From: Maribacter ulvicola
Lineage (GTDB): Bacteria; Bacteroidota; Bacteroidia; Flavobacteriales; Flavobacteriaceae
Assembly (NCBI RefSeq): GCF_900155985.1
Contig: NZ_FTMA01000011.1
Span: forward strand, 21,401-85,400
Direction: 5' to 3'
DNA length: 64,000 bases
This document shows positions 34,801 through 43,074 of the stretch, piece after piece. Within the stretch, counting starts at the first letter, position 1, and the number at the start of each line of letters is the position of its first letter. Made by a program: the position numbers and the translations under genes. The notes beneath the pieces are model-generated. The model was not told the DNA's origin, did no database searches, and was given only the letters and a program-made list of their open reading frames with translations.

Positions 34801-35679
34801 ATGAGTTCGTTTAAATCCCATTTCAAGTTCAATAAGCAAGAACGAAGTGGGATTTTCTTTTTACTGCTTTTTCTAATTAGTGTGCAATTGGGTTATTATG
34901 TATATCGATCAAATGGCTTAAATAAGTCTGCTCCGTTACAGTTAAATAGTATTGTTCAGGCTAATATTGATTCTTTGAAGATTATAGCGTCACAAAAGGA
35001 TACGGTTCGTATATATCCGTTCAACCCAAATTTTATTACAGACTTTAAAGGGTACACGCTTGGTATGTCGGTTGCTGAAATAGATAGGTTACACAACTTT
35101 AGAAAGAAGGCTAAATTTGTAAATTCTGTGAAAGAATTTCAAAACGTAACAAAAGTTTCAGATTCTTTACTAGATAATATTTCTCCATATTTTAAATTTC
35201 CTGAGTGGACTCAAAACAGAAAAAGGAAATCTGCATATAAATCAAATACATTTACGTTAGATAATAAAGTGGACAAAGTGGCGTGGAAAGATTTGAACAC
35301 GGCAACAGCAGAAGATTTAAAAATGATTAGCGGAATAGGGGAGAAGCTGTCAGCAAGAATAATAAAATTTAGAGATCGTTTGGGAGGGTTCTTAATAGAA
35401 GATCAATTGCTTGATGTTTATGGTCTTGATCCAGATGTTGTAGAAAGAACGTTAACTAGGTTTAAAGTTATAAATAAGCCTGAAATTGTGAAAATAAATG
35501 TAAATATCGCTACTGCAAAAGAATTGTCTAAATTGATATATCTTCAAAAAGATGTCGCTGAGAGCATAGTAAATTATCGTAATCTCAACGGAAGTATCAA
35601 TTCTTTGAACGAATTATTAAAAATAGAAGAATTTCCGGAAGAGCGTATTAATAGAATTGCTTTATATTTGTCATTATAA
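34801..35679 (+). CDS. Helix-hairpin-helix (ComEA-like) DNA-binding protein
   Basis: A 292-residue protein with an N-terminal membrane anchor (FFLLLFLISVQLGYYVY near residues 20-36) and at least two helix-hairpin-helix units: LNTATAEDLKMISGIGEKLS near 166-185 and VNIATAKELSKLIYLQKDVA near 235-255; the 85-150 region looks like a degenerate third one. ComEA-type proteins bind incoming DNA at the membrane, but without other competence genes nearby this role is an inference. Follows the AGCS gene by 9 bp. Confidence 0.82.
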   Translation: MSSFKSHFKFNKQERSGIFFLLLFLISVQLGYYVYRSNGLNKSAPLQLNSIVQANIDSLKIIASQKDTVRIYPFNPNFITDFKGYTLGMSVAEIDRLHNFRKKAKFVNSVKEFQNVTKVSDSLLDNISPYFKFPEWTQNRKRKSAYKSNTFTLDNKVDKVAWKDLNTATAEDLKMISGIGEKLSARIIKFRDRLGGFLIEDQLLDVYGLDPDVVERTLTRFKVINKPEIVKINVNIATAKELSKLIYLQKDVAESIVNYRNLNGSINSLNELLKIEEFPEERINRIALYLSL

Positions 35680-35689
35680 AAATAACGCT

Positions 35690-36859
35690 ATGCAAAGTAT
35701 GTACTTCACAGAAGAACATCAACTATTTAGGAACAGCCTAAAAGATTTTTTACAAAAAGAAGTTGTTCCACATATAGATAAATGGGAAGAAACAGGAACC
35801 ATTGAAAGGTTTATTTGGAAAAAGTTTGGTGATATGGGCTATTTTGGTCTGGCAACACCCGAAGCAGATGGTGGTCTTGGTCTTGATCTTTTTTATACCA
35901 TTATATTATTGGAAGAATTACAAAAGATAAATTCAGGTGGATTTGCAGCTGCTATATGGGCGCATGCATATTTAGCTATGACGCACTTAAATAAGGAAGC
36001 AGGTTCTTTTGTAAAAGAGAAATACTTAAGACCAAGTGTTGATGGTGATAAAATTGGTTGTCTGTGTATTTCTGAGCCATTTGGGGGTAGTGATGTGGCG
36101 GCTATGAGAACTACGGCGATAAAACAGGGAGACCATTACATTTTAAATGGCTCCAAAACTTTTATTACAAATGGTGTGTATGCCGATTATATGATTGTAG
36201 CGGCAAAAACAAATCCAGAATTAGGAAATAAGGGAATTAGCATTTTTGCAGTAGACAGGAAAAGTGAAGGGGTGACTGCCAATAAATTGAATAAATTAGG
36301 CTGGCGAGCTTCTGATACAGCGGAACTTGCCTTTGATAATGTTAAGATTCCGGCAGAGAATCTGATGGGGGAAGAAAATATGGGCTTTTCTTATATAATG
36401 GAACATTTTTCTTTAGAACGTTTAATAATGGGAGTAAATGCTCATGCCCGTTCGGAACATGTTTTGGAATATGCTTTAAACTACATGTCAGAAAGAGAGG
36501 CTTTTGGTAAATCAATAAATCAATTTCAAGCTTTAAGACATAGGGTAGTTGATCTTCATGCGGATATAGATATGTGTAAGGAGTATAATTATTCTGTAGC
36601 ATACCGTTTAGATAAAGGGCAGTACGTGGTTAAAGAGGCGACGATTTCTAAGTTGAAATCAACAAAAGTTGCTGATGAGGTGGCTTATGAGTGTTTGCAG
36701 TTTTTAGGTGGGTATGGTTATATTGAAGATTATCCAATGGCACGTAATTTTAGAGATAGTAGATTAGGACCTATCGGTGGTGGTACTTCAGAAATATTAA
36801 GAGAAATTATTTCGAAAATTATTATTGATAAGAAAGAATATAAGCCGGCTACAGCGTAG
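35690..36859 (+). CDS. Acyl-CoA dehydrogenase (long-chain/isovaleryl-type active site)
   Basis: FAD enzyme for the first step of acyl-CoA beta-oxidation, 389 residues. Motifs: CISEPFGGSDVAAMRTTA near 127, ITNGVYADYMIVAAKT near 160, FGKSINQFQALRHRVVD near 275, GGYGYIEDYPMARNFRD near 345. The position that holds the catalytic Glu in short/medium-chain enzymes (EGTSEI) is Gly here (IGGGTSEI), while a Glu is present in HFSLERLIMG, where long-chain and isovaleryl-CoA dehydrogenases carry theirs. Starts at ATG 35690; 35699 is an alternative. Confidence 0.9.
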   Translation: MQSMYFTEEHQLFRNSLKDFLQKEVVPHIDKWEETGTIERFIWKKFGDMGYFGLATPEADGGLGLDLFYTIILLEELQKINSGGFAAAIWAHAYLAMTHLNKEAGSFVKEKYLRPSVDGDKIGCLCISEPFGGSDVAAMRTTAIKQGDHYILNGSKTFITNGVYADYMIVAAKTNPELGNKGISIFAVDRKSEGVTANKLNKLGWRASDTAELAFDNVKIPAENLMGEENMGFSYIMEHFSLERLIMGVNAHARSEHVLEYALNYMSEREAFGKSINQFQALRHRVVDLHADIDMCKEYNYSVAYRLDKGQYVVKEATISKLKSTKVADEVAYECLQFLGGYGYIEDYPMARNFRDSRLGPIGGGTSEILREIISKIIIDKKEYKPATA

Positions 36860-36895
36860 TTAAGAATAGAAAAAATTTAAAAAGCAGATTATTGG

Positions 36896-36925
36896 TTGCC
36901 TATTTGAATATAGTTGTTATATTTG
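36896..36925 (+). promoter_or_regulatory. rpsU promoter
   Basis: TTG at 36896-36898, a 19 bp spacer, and TATATTTG at 36918-36925. Full -7 match; the expected transcript starts near 36930, giving a leader of about 30 nt that contains the Shine-Dalgarno. Confidence 0.6.
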
Positions 36926-36945
36926 CAGCCTTAATCACAAAAGAG

Positions 36946-36951
36946 AGGAGG
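36946..36951 (+). promoter_or_regulatory. Strong Shine-Dalgarno (AGGAGG) before rpsU
   Basis: A perfect AGGAGG inside AGAGGAGG, 8 nt before the rpsU ATG. Almost no other gene in this window has one. In Bacteroidetes ribosomes the anti-Shine-Dalgarno is held by bS21 together with bS6 and bS18, and rpsU (bS21) mRNAs keep a strong Shine-Dalgarno, which fits autoregulation by bS21. Confidence 0.85.
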
Positions 36952-36959
36952 TTTAGCCC

Positions 36960-37154
36960 ATGTTAATAATACCAGTAAAAGAAGGAGAAAACATCGATAG
37001 AGCTTTAAAGCGTTTTAAACGTAAGTTCGATAAGACAGGTACAATGAGACAGTTACGTAAGCGTCAACAGTTCAATAAGCCGTCAGTAGTTCGTAGAGCA
37101 CAGATACAAAAAGCAGAATATATTCAAGGTCTAAGAGATCAAGAAGAAGTTTAG
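36960..37154 (+). CDS. rpsU: 30S ribosomal protein bS21
   Basis: A 64-residue basic ribosomal protein that starts MLIIPVKEGENIDRALKRFK and continues with the conserved TGTMRQLRKRQQF. It sits near the 3' end of 16S rRNA and, in Bacteroidetes, helps mask the anti-Shine-Dalgarno. Own promoter, perfect Shine-Dalgarno and a strong terminator make it a single-gene unit at the head of a conserved flavobacterial gene order. Confidence 0.97.
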   Translation: MLIIPVKEGENIDRALKRFKRKFDKTGTMRQLRKRQQFNKPSVVRRAQIQKAEYIQGLRDQEEV

Positions 37155-37171
37155 GCTTAGTAATAGAAAAT

Positions 37172-37205
37172 AAAAAAATCCCGCAATTTGCGGGATTTTT
37201 TTTTG
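37172..37205 (+). terminator. Intrinsic terminator after rpsU
   Basis: Arms TCCCGC (37179-37184) and GCGGGA (37190-37195) extended by A/T pairs to 37172-37202, 5 nt loop, followed by a run of T. Confidence 0.9.
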
Positions 37206-37246
37206 CTCAAATTTCAACAAACTCAAAACTTTGATACCTTTAGATA

Positions 37247-38137
37247 ATGTTTTTAAGCGAATTTATTTCTTATCTCTCTTTGGAGAAAAATTATTCGGTG
37301 CATACGATTAAGGCGTATGAGAACGATATAATTGAATTTAGCGGTTTTTGCTTGGCTAGTTATGATGTTGGTGATATTGATTCCGTGGACTATAATATGG
37401 TTCGCTTTTGGATTGTGGCGTTGTCAGAAAATAAAATGAACAATAGGTCTATCAATAGAAAAATAGCATCGTTGAAAGCTTATTTCAAATTTCTTCAAAA
37501 AATAGAAGTAACCAACATTAATCCGTTAAGTAATCATAAAGCATTAAAAACGGCAAAAAATGTTGAAATTCCATTCTCAGAAGTAGAGATGGAGCATGTG
37601 TTGTCCCAAATAGAATTTAAAGAAGATTTTGAGGGAAAAAGAGATGAGTTGTTACTGCATGTGTTTTATGTTACAGGAGTACGAAGGGCAGAGGTCATTG
37701 CTTTGAAAATAGCTGATGTGGATTTTGAGACTATGACTATCAAGGTCTTGGGTAAGCGTAATAAAGAAAGAATTATACCTATGCTTGTTGAAACTAAAGT
37801 AAGATTCTTAGAGTATTTAGAGTGGCGTAAGGGGTTAAGTGTAGTGATCGACGATAAAATTATGTTCTTGACTAAGTCCGGCAATAAAATGTATGAAACA
37901 CTTGTTTATAGAGTAATAAAAAGGTATTTTAGAGAGGTTTCCTCTAAGGTAAAGACAAGTCCGCATATTCTTAGGCATACCTTTGCAACGCATCTATTAA
38001 ATAAGGGTGCGGATTTAAATGCTGTAAAGGAGTTATTAGGGCACTCTAGTTTGGCTTCTACCCAGGTATATACGCATAATAGTATTGCAGAGTTGAAAAA
38101 GGTGCATGCAAAAGCTCATCCTAGAGGGAAAAAATAA
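37247..38137 (+). CDS. xerC: XerC/XerD-type tyrosine recombinase
   Basis: A 296-residue site-specific recombinase, the usual Xer length. N-terminal SAM-like core-binding domain (LSLEKNYSVHTIKAYENDI), catalytic Arg in VTGVRRAEVIALK (near 143), Lys in LGKRNKERIIPM, the HxxR box HILRHTFATHLLNKG (near 248) and C-terminal LGHSSLASTQVYTH with the nucleophile Tyr. The fixed position between rpsU and hpf, with no mobile-element genes, argues for a chromosome dimer resolution enzyme rather than a phage integrase; whether it is XerC or XerD cannot be settled here. Confidence 0.88.
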   Translation: MFLSEFISYLSLEKNYSVHTIKAYENDIIEFSGFCLASYDVGDIDSVDYNMVRFWIVALSENKMNNRSINRKIASLKAYFKFLQKIEVTNINPLSNHKALKTAKNVEIPFSEVEMEHVLSQIEFKEDFEGKRDELLLHVFYVTGVRRAEVIALKIADVDFETMTIKVLGKRNKERIIPMLVETKVRFLEYLEWRKGLSVVIDDKIMFLTKSGNKMYETLVYRVIKRYFREVSSKVKTSPHILRHTFATHLLNKGADLNAVKELLGHSSLASTQVYTHNSIAELKKVHAKAHPRGKK

Positions 38138-38184
38138 ATATTGTTAAATCAGGCTTAATTCTAAAAGCCATAAATTTTCTGACT

Positions 38185-38487
38185 ATGAAAGTAAATACGC
38201 AATCGGTAAATTTTAATGCAGACGATAAGTTAATTAATTTCCTTCAAAATAGACTGGATAAAGTGGAAACCTTTTATTCTAAGGTGATTAGCTCTGATGT
38301 TTATATGAAAGTTGAGAATACAAGTGCAAAAGAGAATAAAATTGTAGAGATTAAAATTACGGTTCCTAAAGATAAATTTGTGGTAAAAAAACAATGTAAG
38401 TCTTTTGAGGAGGCAGTAGACTCTGCTTGTAATTCGCTGGAACGCAGACTGATAAAGCAAAAGCAAAAAATAAGATTGCATGCTTGA
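38185..38487 (+). CDS. hpf: Ribosome hibernation promoting factor (HPF/RaiA family)
   Basis: A 100-residue short-form HPF. It starts MKVNTQSVNFNADDKLINFL and has the double-stranded-RNA-binding-like beta-alpha-beta-beta-beta-alpha pattern with a basic C-terminal helix (CNSLERRLIKQKQK). Binds the decoding centre of idle 70S ribosomes. No C-terminal dimerisation domain, so it is of the short class. 47 bp after the recombinase gene. Confidence 0.92.
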   Translation: MKVNTQSVNFNADDKLINFLQNRLDKVETFYSKVISSDVYMKVENTSAKENKIVEIKITVPKDKFVVKKQCKSFEEAVDSACNSLERRLIKQKQKIRLHA

Positions 38488-38508
38488 TAAAAAATTTTCA
38501 AAATTTGT

Positions 38509-38538
38509 TTTGAATAAACAAAAAATACTATACATTTG
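38509..38538 (+). promoter_or_regulatory. Promoter of the tRNA cluster
   Basis: TTTG at 38509-38512, 18 bp spacer, TACATTTG at 38531-38538. Transcription should begin about 50 bp before the first tRNA. The bases after the -7 box (CAGTCC) resemble those after the rpsU box (CAGCC). Confidence 0.65.
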
Positions 38539-38539
38539 C

Positions 38540-38566
38540 AGTCCGTTAGAAATAGCGGGCTTTTTT
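38540..38566 (+). terminator. Terminator-like hairpin at the start of the tRNA transcript
   Basis: Arms 38540-38545 and 38556-38561 (AGTCCG/CGGGCT, one G-U pair, 10 nt loop) followed by TTTTTT. It could terminate hpf, yet it also lies at the expected first bases of the tRNA transcript, so it may be an early regulatory hairpin. Confidence 0.5.
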
Positions 38567-38590
38567 ATAACAAGAAAAGTTGTAAAATAA

Positions 38591-38664
38591 GCCGATGTAG
38601 CTCAGCTGGCTAGAGCAGCTGATTTGTAATCAGCAGGTCGTGGGTTCGAGTCCCTCCATCGGCT
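38591..38664 (+). tRNA. tRNA-Thr (anticodon TGT)
   Basis: 74 nt cloverleaf. Acceptor GCCGATG/CATCGGC, D-arm with GCTCAGCTGG, anticodon loop TTTGTAA, T-arm GTGGGTTCGAGTCCCTC. CCA is not encoded. First of four tRNAs in the cluster. Confidence 0.95.
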
Positions 38665-38691
38665 CTTAAGTTCTTTAAAATATTAGTTTGA

Positions 38692-38773
<82 letters not shown>

Positions 38774-38820
38774 CTAAACTATTTTGTAGAGGATTTTATT
38801 GAAATATTGTAATATTATAA

Positions 38821-38893
38821 GCGGGAGTAGCTCAGTTGGTAGAGCGTCAGCCTTCCAAGCTGAATGTCGCCGGTTCGAACCCGGTCTCCCGCT
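38821..38893 (+). tRNA. tRNA-Gly (anticodon TCC)
   Basis: 73 nt. Acceptor GCGGGAG/CTCCCGC, anticodon stem TCAGC/GCTGA with loop CTTCCAA, T-arm CCGGTTCGAACCCGG. Confidence 0.95.
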
Positions 38894-38912
38894 CTATAAA
38901 TTTGACAGTAAT

Positions 38913-38938
38913 GTCATCCCTGCGAAGGCAGGAATCTA
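38913..38938. repeat. REP-like palindromic fragment
   Basis: Sequence GTCATCCCTGCGAAGGCAGG followed by AATCTA, with hairpin CCTGC GAAG GCAGG (38919-38932). This is the pattern of short dispersed palindromes (GTCATTCCTGCGAAGGCAGGA type) I know from many flavobacterial and other genomes. Only one copy occurs in the window, between tRNA-Gly and the second tRNA-Thr. Confidence 0.6.
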
Positions 38939-38964
38939 TCTGTTGGGTGGGTTCAACACTTTAC

Positions 38965-39036
38965 GCCGGTGTAGCTCAGGGGTAGAGCGTTTCCTTGGTA
39001 AGGAAGAGGTCACGAGTTCAATTCTCGTCATTGGCT
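38965..39036 (+). tRNA. tRNA-Thr (anticodon GGT)
   Basis: 72 nt. Acceptor GCCGGTG/CATTGGC with two G-U pairs, anticodon stem TTTCC/GGAAG (last pair weak) with loop TTGGTAA, T-arm CACGAGTTCAATTCTCGT. Second Thr isoacceptor in the same cluster; it directly precedes tuf. Confidence 0.92.
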
Positions 39037-39047
39037 CAATTAAGGTA

Positions 39048-39055
39048 TAAATTTG
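39048..39055 (+). promoter_or_regulatory. Candidate -7 element for tuf
   Basis: TAAATTTG fits TAnnTTTG, 12 bp after the tRNA-Thr and 36 bp before the tuf ATG. No clear -33 box, so tuf may also be read from the tRNA promoter. Confidence 0.35.
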
Positions 39056-39091
39056 TACACTAATATAAACTAAGAATAAAATACATTAAAC

Positions 39092-40279
39092 ATGGCAAAG
39101 GAAACTTTCGATCGTTCCAAACCGCACTTAAATATAGGTACTATTGGACACGTGGATCACGGTAAAACTACATTGACTGCTGCTATTACTACTGTTTTGG
39201 CAAATGCAGGTCTTTCTGAATTGAGAAGTTTCGATTCTATCGATAACGCTCCTGAGGAAAAAGAAAGAGGTATTACAATTAACACTTCACACGTAGAGTA
39301 CTCTACAGCTAATCGTCACTACGCGCACGTTGACTGTCCTGGTCACGCGGATTACGTGAAGAACATGGTTACTGGTGCTGCTCAGATGGATGGTGCTATA
39401 TTAGTTGTTGCTGCTACAGATGGTCCTATGCCACAAACACGTGAGCATATCTTATTAGGTCGTCAGGTTGGTATTCCAAGAATCGTTGTATTCATGAATA
39501 AAGTGGATATGGTTGATGATGAGGAGTTGATTGAGCTTGTTGAAATGGAAGTGAGAGAATTACTTTCTTTTTATGAGTATGATGGTGATAATGGGCCTGT
39601 AATTGCTGGTTCTGCATTAGGTGCATTGAATGGTGAGCAGAAATGGGTTGATACGGTTATGGAATTGATGGCTGCTGTTGATGATTGGATCGAGCTACCT
39701 AAAAGAGATGTTGATAAGGATTTCTTGATGCCTGTTGAAGATGTATTTACTATTACTGGTCGTGGTACTGTTGCAACTGGTCGTATAGAGACTGGTATTG
39801 CTAACACTGGTGATCCTGTTGAGATTATTGGTATGGGTGCTGAGAAATTAAACTCTACTATTACAGGGGTTGAAATGTTCCGTAAGATCTTGGATAGAGG
39901 TGAGGCTGGTGATAATGTAGGTATCTTGTTAAGAGGTGTTGAAAAATCTCAAATTAGCCGTGGAATGGTAATCTGTAAGCCAGGTTCTGTTAAGCCACAT
40001 GCTAAATTTGAAGCTGAGGTTTATGTTTTGAAGAAAGAAGAAGGTGGTCGTCATACACCATTTCATAATAACTACCGTCCACAGTTCTATGTAAGAACAA
40101 CAGACGTAACAGGTAACATTGCGCTTCCTTCAGGAGTTGAAATGGTAATGCCTGGTGATAACTTAACAATTACAGTTGAATTGATTCAGCCAATCGCATT
40201 AAGCGTAGGTCTTCGTTTCGCTATCCGTGAAGGTGGTAGAACAGTTGGTGCTGGTCAGGTAACTAAGATTATAGATTAA
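39092..40279 (+). CDS. tuf: Elongation factor Tu
   Basis: GTPase that brings aminoacyl-tRNA to the ribosome. 395 residues. G1 [10 protein letters not shown] near residue 19, switch region [12 protein letters not shown] near 60, G3 [12 protein letters not shown] near 81, G4 [11 protein letters not shown] near 136, then domains 2 and 3 to KIID. No other copy is visible in the window. Confidence 0.98.
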   Translation: MAKETFDRSKPHLNIGTIGHVDHGKTTLTAAITTVLANAGLSELRSFDSIDNAPEEKERGITINTSHVEYSTANRHYAHVDCPGHADYVKNMVTGAAQMDGAILVVAATDGPMPQTREHILLGRQVGIPRIVVFMNKVDMVDDEELIELVEMEVRELLSFYEYDGDNGPVIAGSALGALNGEQKWVDTVMELMAAVDDWIELPKRDVDKDFLMPVEDVFTITGRGTVATGRIETGIANTGDPVEIIGMGAEKLNSTITGVEMFRKILDRGEAGDNVGILLRGVEKSQISRGMVICKPGSVKPHAKFEAEVYVLKKEEGGRHTPFHNNYRPQFYVRTTDVTGNIALPSGVEMVMPGDNLTITVELIQPIALSVGLRFAIREGGRTVGAGQVTKIID

Positions 40280-40306
40280 ATTTAATCTAAAATAAGCATT
40301 GTATAT

Positions 40307-40335
40307 AAGGGTGTTCTGCTCAGGCGGGACACCTT
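40307..40335 (+). other. Hairpin between tuf and tRNA-Trp
   Basis: Arms 40307-40319 and 40324-40335 form a 12 bp stem with one bulged G and two G-U pairs and a TCAG loop. No T-run follows, so it is more likely a processing signal or mRNA 3' stabiliser than a terminator. Confidence 0.4.
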
Positions 40336-40379
40336 TACATGCAAATAATAGAATTGGTGACTTAATGGTTGCTGTTCAT

Positions 40380-40452
40380 ACGGGTGTAGCTCAGTTGGTA
40401 GAGCACTGGTCTCCAAAACCAGGTGTCGGGAGTTCGAGTCTCTCCTCCCGTG
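40380..40452 (+). tRNA. tRNA-Trp (anticodon CCA)
   Basis: 73 nt. Anticodon stem CTGGT/ACCAG with loop CTCCAAA, T-arm GGGAGTTCGAGTCTCTC, acceptor ACGGGTG/CTCCCGT with one T-T mismatch at the sixth pair. Placed between tuf and secE. Confidence 0.93.
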
Positions 40453-40510
40453 CAACAATAGAATTTGGAATATAGGTTTTCCATTTGTTGAAATTGTAAA
40501 AAGAATTTAA

Positions 40511-40699
40511 ATGTTCACATATATAAAAGAATCCGTTGAAGAGTTGAGGAATAGTGTTACTCTTCCGTCACGTGCAGAGTCGTCTAACTTGATGGTTGTT
40601 GTAGCTGTGTTTTCTATCCTTTTTGCTTTGGCAACCTGGGGAGTGGATACGGTCTTTAGTAAAGTGATAAAGTCTTATTTCAACTACGTATTAAACTAA
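40511..40699 (+). CDS. secE: Preprotein translocase subunit SecE
   Basis: A 62-residue single-helix form typical of Gram-negative bacteria outside the enterics. Amphipathic N-terminal helix YIKESVEELRNSVTLPSRAE then membrane helix near residues 28-56. Forms the SecYEG channel. 7 bp before nusG. Confidence 0.93.
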   Translation: MFTYIKESVEELRNSVTLPSRAESSNLMVVVAVFSILFALATWGVDTVFSKVIKSYFNYVLN

Positions 40700-40706
40700 T
40701 AGGACT

Positions 40707-41258
40707 ATGTCAGAAGTATTGGATAAAAAATGGTACGTTGTAAGAGCTGTTAGTGGTCAGGAGAATAAAATCAAAGGATACATTGAGAGTGAAGTGGAAC
40801 GTCATGGTTTCTCTGATTATTTAGAAGATGTTCTTGTTCCTACAGAAAAGGTTATTCAAATTAGAAATGGAAAGAAAATAAATAAAGAAAGAGTTTATTT
40901 TCCGGGCTATATTATGATCAAAGCCAATTTAGGTGGTGAGATGGTGCATATTATTAGGTCAATTACTAATGTAATAGGTTTTTTAGGGGAGACAAAAGGA
41001 GGTGATCCTGTGCCTTTAAGGAAGAATGAAGTAAATAGAATGCTAGGTAAGGTAGATGAGCTAGCTGTGAATACGGATAGTGTGGCTATTCCATTCGTTT
41101 TTGGTGAAACGGTAAAAGTAATTGATGGTCCTTTTAATGGCTTCAATGGTACTGTTGAGAAAATAAATGAAGAGAAGCGTAAGTTAGAGGTTATGGTAAA
41201 GATTTTCGGAAGAAAAACACCTTTAGAGCTTAGCTATATGCAGGTAGAGAAAATATAA
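40707..41258 (+). CDS. nusG: Transcription termination/antitermination protein NusG
   Basis: 183 residues. NGN domain starting KWYVVRAVSGQENKIKGYIE with VYFPGYIMIKA near 66, and a C-terminal KOW domain with VKVIDGPFNGFNGTVEKINE near 135-155. Binds RNA polymerase and links to Rho or the ribosome. Confidence 0.97.
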   Translation: MSEVLDKKWYVVRAVSGQENKIKGYIESEVERHGFSDYLEDVLVPTEKVIQIRNGKKINKERVYFPGYIMIKANLGGEMVHIIRSITNVIGFLGETKGGDPVPLRKNEVNRMLGKVDELAVNTDSVAIPFVFGETVKVIDGPFNGFNGTVEKINEEKRKLEVMVKIFGRKTPLELSYMQVEKI

Positions 41259-41336
41259 GTATTAGAATAAGTGTTACATACATATAATTAAAGTAGTGTT
41301 GCTTCCGTAAACACACTTTCAATTTAATTTTAAACA

Positions 41337-41774
41337 ATGGCAAAAGAAATAGGTAAAGTAGTTAAACTACAAGTTAAGGGAGGTGCAGCGAATCCATCGC
41401 CACCGGTTGGACCTGCCTTAGGAGCTGCTGGTGTTAACATTATGGAATTCTGTAAGCAGTTCAATGCTCGTACACAGGATAAACCAGGTAAAATTTTACC
41501 AGTTGTTATCACCGTTTACAAGGATAAGTCTTTCGACTTCGTTGTAAAAACTCCACCGGCGGCAATTCAGCTATTGGAAGCGGCTAAGATTAAAAAAGGA
41601 TCTGGCGAACCTAACAGAGTAAAATTAGGTAGTGTTACCTGGGACCAAATCAAGGCAATTGCCGAAGATAAAATGGTTGACCTTAATGCGTTTACGATAG
41701 AATCTGCTATGAGTATGATAGCTGGTACTGCTCGTTCTATGGGTATGAAGGTTGCAGGAAAAAAACCTTTTTAA
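41337..41774 (+). CDS. rplK: 50S ribosomal protein uL11
   Basis: 145 residues; start [20 protein letters not shown] and [19 protein letters not shown] (the thiostrepton/L11 N-domain loop), C-terminal [10 protein letters not shown]. Part of the GTPase centre. 78 bp after nusG. Confidence 0.98.
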   Translation: MAKEIGKVVKLQVKGGAANPSPPVGPALGAAGVNIMEFCKQFNARTQDKPGKILPVVITVYKDKSFDFVVKTPPAAIQLLEAAKIKKGSGEPNRVKLGSVTWDQIKAIAEDKMVDLNAFTIESAMSMIAGTARSMGMKVAGKKPF

Positions 41775-41792
41775 AATCTTAAAAGTAATTAA

Positions 41793-42482
41793 ATGGCAAA
41801 GTTAACTAAGAAGCAAAAGGAAGCGCACTCCAAGATAGAGAAAGATAAATTATACTCTGTGTCGGAAGCTTCAGCTTTAATAAAAGAGATAACCAATACA
41901 AAATTCGATGCGTCTGTAGATTTAGCTGTTCGTTTGGGTGTAGATCCTAGAAAAGCAAATCAAATGGTTCGTGGTGTGGTAACATTACCTCATGGAACCG
42001 GTAAGGATGTTAAAGTTTTGGCTTTGGTAACACCAGATAAAGAAGCAGAGGCGCAAGAAGCCGGTGCGGACTATGTTGGTTTAGATGAGTATTTGGAGAA
42101 AATTAAAGGCGGTTGGACAGATGTTGATGTAATCATCACTATGCCAAGCGTAATGGGTAAATTAGGTCCATTAGGTCGTGTTTTAGGACCTAGAGGTTTA
42201 ATGCCTAATCCAAAAACTGGTACTGTTACTATGGATGTGGCTAAGGCTGTAACCGAGGTTAAGGCAGGTAAGATAGATTTTAAAGTTGATAAAACGGGTA
42301 TCGTACATGCTGCGATAGGTAAGGCTTCTTTTTCTGCTGATAAAATAGCGGATAATGCTAAGGAGTTGTTGGATACTTTGAATAAGATGAAGCCAACTGC
42401 GGCAAAAGGTGTTTACATGAAGTCAATCTTCATGTCTAGTACTATGAGTCCTAGTTTGCAATTAGATCCAAAGTCAGTTTAA
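41793..42482 (+). CDS. rplA: 50S ribosomal protein uL1
   Basis: 229 residues, full length. Contains the family motif [20 protein letters not shown] near residue 125 and [21 protein letters not shown]1 stalk protein and, in other bacteria, translational repressor of its own operon. 18 bp after rplK. Confidence 0.98.
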   Translation: MAKLTKKQKEAHSKIEKDKLYSVSEASALIKEITNTKFDASVDLAVRLGVDPRKANQMVRGVVTLPHGTGKDVKVLALVTPDKEAEAQEAGADYVGLDEYLEKIKGGWTDVDVIITMPSVMGKLGPLGRVLGPRGLMPNPKTGTVTMDVAKAVTEVKAGKIDFKVDKTGIVHAAIGKASFSADKIADNAKELLDTLNKMKPTAAKGVYMKSIFMSSTMSPSLQLDPKSV

Positions 42483-42507
42483 CAACTGGTAGTTAAAAAT
42501 TAAAAGT

Positions 42508-43023
42508 ATGACAAGAGAAGAGAAAGCAACGGTTATAAAAGATTTGACTGCGCAGTTGGCGGATAGCGCTACAATATATGTGGCTGATATTTCAGGCTTG
42601 GATGCGGGTACAACTTCTGATTTAAGAAGAGCTTGTTTTAAGGCTAATATTAGACTGGCTGTAGTTAAAAATACATTGCTTGCTAAAGCAATGGATGCTT
42701 CAGAGAAAGAATTTGGTGAATTGCCGGAAATATTAAAAGGGAATAGTTCTCTTATGTTTTCCGATGTTGCCAATGCTCCTGCTAAGTTGATAAAGAATTT
42801 TAGAAAAAAATCTAAAAAGCCTTTATTGAAAGGAGCTTTTGTAGAAGAAGCAATTTACATAGGTGATGAAAACTTAGATGCTTTAGTTAGCATTAAGTCT
42901 AAGGAAGAAATGGTTGGTGAGATAATTGGATTATTACAATCTCCAGCTAAGAATGTTATTTCTGGACTTAAGTCTGGTGGTGGTAAAATCGCTGGTATCC
43001 TTAAAACATTATCTGAAAAATAA
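42508..43023 (+). CDS. rplJ: 50S ribosomal protein uL10
   Basis: 171 residues. N-terminal MTREEKATVIKDLTAQLADS, LRRACFKANIRLAVVKNTLL near 43-62, and a C-terminal helix that docks L7/L12 dimers. Forms the stalk base with uL11. 25 bp after rplA; too short for a long L10 leader. Confidence 0.97.
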   Translation: MTREEKATVIKDLTAQLADSATIYVADISGLDAGTTSDLRRACFKANIRLAVVKNTLLAKAMDASEKEFGELPEILKGNSSLMFSDVANAPAKLIKNFRKKSKKPLLKGAFVEEAIYIGDENLDALVSIKSKEEMVGEIIGLLQSPAKNVISGLKSGGGKIAGILKTLSEK

Positions 43024-43074
43024 GTACGCACAATAAACTAAGTATATTTTAAAAATTTTATTAAACGATAGAAA

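Noticed and set aside
37247..38137. Tyrosine recombinase as a sign of an integrated mobile element
   Set aside because: It lies in a conserved housekeeping gene order between rpsU and hpf, with no attachment-site repeats, excision or phage genes next to it.
38799..39050. Open frame across tRNA-Gly and tRNA-Thr
   Set aside because: It overlaps two well-formed tRNA genes, and the apparent peptide is translated tRNA sequence.
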